Below are positions 7,449 through 11,735 of a stretch of 11,735 nt of DNA, in pieces. Position 1 is the first letter of the stretch. Every line of letters begins with the position of its first letter. Position numbers and translations under genes: made by a program. The notes below the pieces were generated by a model. It did not search any database, was not told where the DNA came from, and saw only the letters and a list, made by a program, of their open reading frames with translations. The DNA comes from an uncultured Eubacteriales bacterium. GTDB taxonomy: Bacteria > Bacillota > Clostridia > Monoglobales > Monoglobaceae. Location: the NCBI GenBank assembly GCA_905201285.1, contig CAJKNM010000051.1, forward strand, positions 1 through 11,735, written 5' to 3'.

Positions 7449-8864
7449 ATGTATAACCCAAAATCAATGAAGGCGGACGAGTTTATCTCGGACGAGGAAA
7501 TTAAATCAACTCTTGAATACGCCGAAAGGAACAAGACCAACATTGAGTTGATTGACGGCATAATCGAAAAGGCAAAAGAACGTAAGGGTCTCACTCACCG
7601 TGAGGCTTCCGTCTTGCTTGCCTGCGAGCTTCCCGATAAAATAAGCAAGATTTTTGACCTTGCCGAACAGATAAAGAAAGATTTTTACGGCAACAGAATC
7701 GTCATATTCGCGCCGCTGTATCTCTCGAATTACTGTGTGAACGGCTGTGTCTATTGCCCTTATCATATGAAAAACAAGCATATACCGCGGAAGAAGCTGA
7801 CTCAGGACGAGATAAGAAAAGAGGTGACAGCCCTTCAGGATATGGGACATAAGCGGCTTGCCATAGAGGCGGGTGAGGACCCCAAAAATAATCCGATTGA
7901 GTATATTTTAGAGTGTATAAAGACCATATATTCAATCAAGCATAAAAACGGCGCTATCCGCAGGGTGAATGTGAATATTGCCGCAACAACCGTTGAAAAC
8001 TATCGAAAGCTTAAAGATGCGGGCATAGGTACATACATCCTGTTTCAGGAGACGTATCACAAAAAATCATACCTTGAACTTCATCCGACAGGGCCGAAGC
8101 ACGATTATGACTATCATACCGAGGCGATGGACAGGGCGATGGAGGGCGGAATAGACGATGTAGGGCTCGGCGTTCTCTTCGGACTTGAAATGTATAAGTA
8201 TGAATTTGCGGGGCTTCTGATGCACGCAGAGCATCTCGAGGCGGTTCACGGCGTAGGGCCGCATACAATCAGCGTTCCGAGAATCAAGCGTGCCGATGAT
8301 ATAGACCCGGACGTGTTTGATAACGGCATATCCGATGAGATTTTCGCTAAAATCTGTGCCCTTATCAGAATAGCCGTTCCATACACGGGTATGATTATTT
8401 CGACAAGAGAGTCACAAAAGGTTCGCGAGAAGGTTATCCGCCTCGGAGTTTCACAGATTTCGGGCGGTTCACGAACATCTGTCGGCGGCTATGCCGAAGA
8501 AGTCCGCCCAACGGATACCGAACAGTTTGATGTATCGGATCAGCGGACGCTTGACGAGGTTGTTCGGTGGCTTATGGAGCTTTCATATATCCCGTCATTC
8601 TGCACGGCGTGCTATCGCGAGGGAAGAACGGGTGACAGGTTTATGAGTCTTTGTAAGAGCGGACAGATACAGAACTGCTGTCACCCGAATGCGCTTATGA
8701 CGCTTAAAGAATATCTTATGGATTATGCGGCCGAGGACACGAAAAGAATCGGTGAAGAACTGATATTGACTGAGCTTAATAATATTCCTAAGGATAAGGT
8801 GCGGGAAATATGTGCCGAGAATCTCAAAAAGATTGAAGAAGGAATCAGAGATTTCAGATTTTAA
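7449..8864 (+). CDS. hydG: [FeFe]-hydrogenase H-cluster radical SAM maturase HydG
   Basis: Radical SAM tyrosine lyase. It splits tyrosine to p-cresol and dehydroglycine, and converts the latter to CO and cyanide on a second iron-sulfur cluster, yielding the Fe(CO)2(CN) synthon for the hydrogenase H-cluster. From the ATG at 7449 it has 471 residues, the usual family length. The radical SAM cluster motif is C96-x3-C100-x2-C103 ('CVNGCVYC'). The C-terminal auxiliary cluster motif is C385-x2-C388-x22-C411, diagnostic for HydG against ThiH. 'SGGSRTSVGGY' (338-348) is also characteristic. I choose 7449 because GAGGTGA sits at 7437-7443. An in-frame TTG at 7416 would add eleven residues but lies inside the terminator T-run. 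hydF follows after 13 bases, so the two form an operon. Confidence 0.97.
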   Translation: MYNPKSMKADEFISDEEIKSTLEYAERNKTNIELIDGIIEKAKERKGLTHREASVLLACELPDKISKIFDLAEQIKKDFYGNRIVIFAPLYLSNYCVNGCVYCPYHMKNKHIPRKKLTQDEIRKEVTALQDMGHKRLAIEAGEDPKNNPIEYILECIKTIYSIKHKNGAIRRVNVNIAATTVENYRKLKDAGIGTYILFQETYHKKSYLELHPTGPKHDYDYHTEAMDRAMEGGIDDVGLGVLFGLEMYKYEFAGLLMHAEHLEAVHGVGPHTISVPRIKRADDIDPDVFDNGISDEIFAKICALIRIAVPYTGMIISTRESQKVREKVIRLGVSQISGGSRTSVGGYAEEVRPTDTEQFDVSDQRTLDEVVRWLMELSYIPSFCTACYREGRTGDRFMSLCKSGQIQNCCHPNALMTLKEYLMDYAAEDTKRIGEELILTELNNIPKDKVREICAENLKKIEEGIRDFRF

Positions 8865-8877
8865 GGGGGCGGAATAA

Positions 8878-10080
8878 ATGAGTTTAAACGATACACCGTC
8901 AGCGGTTCGTGTTCATATCGGCTTTTTCGGCTGCCGTAATGCGGGGAAGTCAAGCCTTGTCAACCGTTTGACAAATCAGGAACTTGCTGTCGTTTCGGAT
9001 AAAAAGGGGACAACCACCGACCCTGTGACAAAGTCGATGGAGCTTCTTCCCATAGGCCCGGTTGTGATTATCGATACGCCGGGTTTTGATGATGAGGGTG
9101 AACTCGGAGAGCTTAGAGTAAGGCGGACGCGGCGGATTCTGAATCGGACGGATGCGGCGATTCTTGTGGCCGATGCCGAAATCGGCTTAAACAGCTTTGA
9201 CCGTGAGCTGATAGAAATATTCAAAAATAAGAATATTCCGTACTTAGTCGCATATAACAAAAGTGATTTGAAGAAGATAAAAAACCTTTCCGATAACGAG
9301 GTATCGGTCAGTGCCGAAACAGGCGAGGGTATAGAAGAACTTAAAAACAGAATCGGCGGCTTAATCGCGCCGGACAGCGAAAAAAGGCTTCTTTCAGACT
9401 TGATTGAGCCGGGAGATACGGTTGTTTTGATTATCCCGATAGACAGTGCCGCACCTAAGGGAAGAATTATCCTGCCGCAGCAGCAGGCTCTGCGTGATAT
9501 TTTGGATGTCGGGGCGATAGCCGCGGTTTGTCAGAGCGGTGAACTCAAAAAAACGCTTGATAGCTTAAAGGACAAGCCCAAAATGGTGATAACCGACAGT
9601 CAGGCGTTTGCTGAGGTGTCAAAAGACACGCCTGAGGACATTCCGCTTACATCGTTTTCTATATTAATGGCGAGGTACAAGGGATTTCTCGATTCCGCGG
9701 TAGATGGGGTGTGTGCAATCGGGAACTTAAATGACGGAGATACTGTTTTGATTTCCGAGGGCTGTACTCATCACAGACAGTGTGAGGATATAGGAACAGT
9801 CAAAATTCCGAAGCTTCTTCAAAGACATACGGGGAAAAGTATTAATATAGAAACATCATCGGGAGGGGGCTTCCCGGAGGATTTGTCAAAGTATTCGCTT
9901 ATAATTCATTGCGGAGGCTGTATGATAAATGAGCGTGAAATGCACTATCGCATAAAGTGCGCTGAGGACGCGGGGGTTCCCGTAACGAATTATGGTACGG
10001 CGATAGCATATATGACAGGAATTTTAAAGAGAAGCCTTAAGCTGTTTCCGAAGCTTTCAAAAAAGATAGGGTCAGAATAG
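8878..10080 (+). CDS. hydF: [FeFe]-hydrogenase H-cluster maturation GTPase HydF
   Basis: GTPase and iron-sulfur scaffold on which the 2Fe subcluster is assembled before transfer to apo-hydrogenase HydA. It has 400 residues, normal for the family. The N-terminal Era/TrmE-like G domain has G1 G18-x4-G23-K24-S25, switch I 'GTTTDP' (44-49), G3 D66-T-P-G69, G4 N127-K-S-D130 and G5 'SAE' (145-147). A dimerisation domain follows. The C-terminal cluster-binding domain carries C296-T-H298 and H344-C345-G-G-C348, matching the HydF CxH...HCxxC signature. The ATG is preceded by AAGGGGG at 8863-8869, overlapping the hydG stop codon. The tight spacing implies co-transcription with hydG. All key residues appear present. 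Confidence 0.97.
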   Translation: MSLNDTPSAVRVHIGFFGCRNAGKSSLVNRLTNQELAVVSDKKGTTTDPVTKSMELLPIGPVVIIDTPGFDDEGELGELRVRRTRRILNRTDAAILVADAEIGLNSFDRELIEIFKNKNIPYLVAYNKSDLKKIKNLSDNEVSVSAETGEGIEELKNRIGGLIAPDSEKRLLSDLIEPGDTVVLIIPIDSAAPKGRIILPQQQALRDILDVGAIAAVCQSGELKKTLDSLKDKPKMVITDSQAFAEVSKDTPEDIPLTSFSILMARYKGFLDSAVDGVCAIGNLNDGDTVLISEGCTHHRQCEDIGTVKIPKLLQRHTGKSINIETSSGGGFPEDLSKYSLIIHCGGCMINEREMHYRIKCAEDAGVPVTNYGTAIAYMTGILKRSLKLFPKLSKKIGSE

Positions 10081-10120
10081 AATAATGAGAAAATGAAATT
10101 TTTCACGTTTTTATAATATC

Positions 10121-10145
10121 TTGCCGAAAATAACTTTTTCGGCAA
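10121..10145. terminator. Hairpin between convergent hydF and rlmH
   Basis: TTGCCGAAAA (10121-10130) pairs perfectly with TTTTCGGCAA (10136-10145), ten pairs around a five-base loop. T-runs do not directly follow on either strand, so its own terminator strength is uncertain. A weaker A/T hairpin with a T-run (about 10086-10112) lies between it and the hydF stop and may help terminate hydF. Position between converging genes suggests a role in 3' end formation. Confidence 0.5.
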
Positions 10146-10148
10146 TCT

Positions 10149-10176
10149 AAAATAACCGGTGATTCACCGGTTATTT
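10149..10176 (-). terminator. Probable terminator of rlmH, overlapping its stop codon
   Basis: Bases 10150-10161 pair perfectly with 10165-10176 (twelve pairs, three-base loop). Read on the - strand the hairpin ends in TTATTTT. The 3'-proximal arm overlaps the last lysine codon and stop of rlmH (10171-10176), so termination is coupled closely to the gene end. Because the A/T ends are symmetric it may work in both directions. Confidence 0.6.
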
Positions 10177-10653
10177 GTGATATTTACCTCCGTTTGAGAT
10201 ATTAAAAGCCCGATAGAGCTGCTCCAAAAGGACAACCCGCATCAACTGATGCGGAAATGTCATCTTTGAGAAGCTTAGCTTAAAGTCGGACTTGGCTTTA
10301 AGCTCGTCACAGATTCCCATAGAGCCGCCGATAATAAAGACAATATCGCTGTTTCCGCCGGCGGCGGTTTTTTCAAGAAAGTCCGAAAATTCGGTTGAGC
10401 TTTGCTGCCTTCCCTCTATGCACAGGCTGATAATATAGGCGTTTTTAGGAAGTCTCTCAAAAATCCTCGCGCCCTCATTCTTCAAAACCAATTCCCTCTC
10501 CCTGTCGCTTGGGTTATCGGGTGTGGGATCGTCTTTTACCTCTATAATATTTAACTTGCAATAACGTTTCAGACGTTTGGAGTATTCGGCGATTGCGTCG
10601 CTGAAGTATTTTTCTTTTATTTTCCCTACAACCATAAGTGTGACCGAAAGCAT
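10171..10653 (-). CDS. rlmH: 23S rRNA (pseudouridine-1915-N3) methyltransferase RlmH
   Basis: SPOUT-family methyltransferase that methylates N3 of pseudouridine 1915 in helix 69 of 23S rRNA, using S-adenosylmethionine. From the ATG at 10653 it has 160 residues, matching the family (about 155-160). Visible signatures: N-terminal 'VVGKIKEKYF' (8-17), the knot's SAM-binding 'FIIGGSMGI' (106-114), and 'LSFSKMTFPHQLMR' (126-139). The C-terminus 'YRAF...YHK' is nearly invariant. I prefer the ATG at 10653 because AAAGGGG (- strand, 10667-10661) is seven bases away. The in-frame GTG at 10659 would be one base from it. It lies 23 bases after the response regulator stop, probably in the same transcript. 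In Bacillus rlmH is near the wal operon, which supports the regulator assignment. Confidence 0.97.
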   Translation of the reverse strand: MLSVTLMVVGKIKEKYFSDAIAEYSKRLKRYCKLNIIEVKDDPTPDNPSDRERELVLKNEGARIFERLPKNAYIISLCIEGRQQSSTEFSDFLEKTAAGGNSDIVFIIGGSMGICDELKAKSDFKLSFSKMTFPHQLMRVVLLEQLYRAFNISNGGKYHK

Positions 10654-10676
10654 AAGCACGCCCCTTTATGTATTAA

Positions 10677-11378
10677 TCAGATTGAAAAGTAATAGCCTAC
10701 ACCGCGTTTTGTCATAATATATCTCGGTTGTGAGGGGTCATCCTCAATCTTTTCACGAAGGCGGCGGATGGTGACATCGACAGTACGGACATCGCCGTAA
10801 TATTCATAGTCCCAAACGTATTCAAGAAGGCTCTTGCGTGAGAAAATCTTGTTTGGCTGAGACGAAAGGAATTTAATCAGCTCAAATTCGCGGACGGTCA
10901 GCTCAATCATTTTATCATCTTTATAAAGCTCATAGCGGTTACAGTCAAGGCGGAATCGGCCGATTTCGATAGTATCGACTTCTTCTTCCTGGACGGGTTC
11001 AACCTCCATACGGCGCATATTTGCCTTAACACGCGCAAGAAGCTCTCTCATACTGAACGGCTTGGTTATATAATCGTCTGCTCCGATTTCAAGGCCGAGA
11101 ACCTTATCGACCTCGTCCTCTCTGGCTGTGAGCATAAGAATCGGAACAGCCGATGATTCGCGGACTTTCTTGCATACGTCAAAGCCGCTCATCTCAGGCA
11201 GCATAACGTCAAGCAGGATTAAGTCGGGTCTCTCGGACTGTTCGGCGGGAAGAGCCTTCTCAACCGCCTCAAGGCCGTCATATGCTTCGGTAACCGCATA
11301 ACCCTCTTTCTGAAGATTTAGTTTTAAAATATCCACAATACTTTTTTCGTCATCTACAATAAGTATCTTTTTGCTCAT
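10677..11378 (-). CDS. walR: OmpR-family response regulator, WalR/VicR-like
   Basis: Two-component transcription factor of 233 residues. The receiver domain (about 3-117) has acidic pocket D9-D10, phospho-acceptor D57 in 'LILLDVMLP', T84 and K106 ('TKPFS'). The C-terminal winged helix (about 135-232) has 'TVREFELIKFL', and its recognition and wing region reads 'YGDVRTVDVTIRRLREKIE' and 'TKRGVGYYF'. That C-terminal stretch is characteristic of WalR (YycF/VicR), the regulator of cell-wall hydrolases. I chose the ATG at 11378 because a GAGGG sits six bases upstream on the - strand. The in-frame ATG at 11396 lacks a good site. No sensor kinase gene lies next to it: rlmH follows and an M23 peptidase precedes by 33 bases. 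OmpR family is certain. Strict WalR orthology is likely but not proven. Confidence 0.85.
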   Translation of the reverse strand: MSKKILIVDDEKSIVDILKLNLQKEGYAVTEAYDGLEAVEKALPAEQSERPDLILLDVMLPEMSGFDVCKKVRESSAVPILMLTAREDEVDKVLGLEIGADDYITKPFSMRELLARVKANMRRMEVEPVQEEEVDTIEIGRFRLDCNRYELYKDDKMIELTVREFELIKFLSSQPNKIFSRKSLLEYVWDYEYYGDVRTVDVTIRRLREKIEDDPSQPRYIMTKRGVGYYFSI

Positions 11379-11411
11379 TTTTGTCCCTCTTTTCATTCCC
11401 GAAAAGCAATT

Positions 11412-11735
11412 TCAGTAAAAAACATAGTTCAGCGGGTCAACAAACTCACCGTTGATTTTGATTTCAAAGTGAAGATGCGGCCCGGTGCTGTTGCCCGTGC
11501 TTCCGACGAGGGCAATTTTATCACCGCGTCTGACACTCTCGCCCTTTTCGGCCAGAAGCTTGCTGCAATGCCCATAGGCGGTTTCTATGCCGTTTCCGTG
11601 GTCGATTATGATATAGTTGCCATAGCCGCTCATCTGTCCCGAAAAGGTAACGGTTCCGCCTGCCGCCGCAAGGATGTCAGTGCCCGAATCCGCCCCGATG
11701 TCGATGCCGGTATGCCTCCTGCCGCTTCGGCTTCC
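11412..11735 (-). CDS. M23 family metallopeptidase (peptidoglycan endopeptidase), 5' end missing
   Basis: Only the C-terminal 107 codons are in the window; the frame is open to the right edge, so the start lies beyond 11735. The visible part is a LytM-type zinc peptidase domain that cuts peptidoglycan cross-links. Zinc ligands are H8 and D12 of the visible fragment ('RRHTGIDIG'), and the second His of H87-L-H89 ('GPHLHFE'). H56 ('YGHCS') is the catalytic histidine. All are intact. 'AAAGGTVTFSG' and 'GYGNYIIIDHG' are typical of the fold. Proteins of this kind normally carry an N-terminal signal or membrane anchor, which cannot be seen here. It is followed by the WalR-like regulator gene after 33 bases with no strong terminator, suggesting one transcript. 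Confidence 0.93.
   Translation of the reverse strand, partial: GSRSGRRHTGIDIGADSGTDILAAAGGTVTFSGQMSGYGNYIIIDHGNGIETAYGHCSKLLAEKGESVRRGDKIALVGSTGNSTGPHLHFEIKINGEFVDPLNYVFY

Noticed and set aside
7416..7451. Upstream TTG start for hydG
   Set aside because: It falls in the T-run of the leader terminator without a ribosome binding site, while the ATG at 7449 has GAGGTGA at the right distance and the expected family length.

Overview
The window looks like chromosomal core sequence from an anaerobic, probably spore-forming member of the Clostridia (Firmicutes). Three things point there. HydG and HydF mature [FeFe]-hydrogenases. A LysM-GH18 protein of the spore-cortex SleL/YaaH type is present. AddA-type recombination, a zinc-binding ribosomal protein L31 and a WalR-like response regulator with RlmH are all typical of Firmicutes. 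I cannot name the species. I see no phage genes, transposase, CRISPR array, tRNA or rRNA.

Layout. From the left edge on the + strand: rpmE, then a large branched hairpin ending in a T-run, then a HAD-superfamily hydrolase with its own terminator. A promoter follows and drives addA (helicase-nuclease subunit of AddAB) and, 42 bases later, a processive diacylglycerol-type glycosyltransferase. A LysM-LysM-GH18 hydrolase comes next, preceded by a consensus-like promoter that sits almost on its ribosome binding site. Then comes a perfect TTGACA-N17-TATAAT promoter, a leader of about 90 bases ending in a strong intrinsic terminator, and the hydG-hydF operon. Convergent to hydF on the - strand is a co-directional set read from the right edge: an M23 peptidase (5' end outside the window), a WalR-like response regulator, and rlmH. 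Two strong hairpins separate the convergent gene sets.

How the genes work together. HydG makes the Fe(CO)2(CN) synthon from tyrosine and HydF is the GTPase scaffold that assembles and delivers the 2Fe subcluster. The third maturase, HydE, and the hydrogenase itself are not in the window. The M23 peptidase and WalR-like regulator fit a cell-wall homeostasis theme, but no sensor kinase lies beside the regulator. The glycosyltransferase probably makes membrane glycolipids.

Most interesting points. No wholly new protein system is apparent. The best candidates for undescribed biology are RNA-level: the hydG leader, which can fold into mutually exclusive terminator and antiterminator forms or may be a discrete small RNA, and the branched element between rpmE and the HAD gene. 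The condensed walR-rlmH locus, the orphan addA and the Asp-to-Asn change in the HAD catalytic motif are secondary observations.
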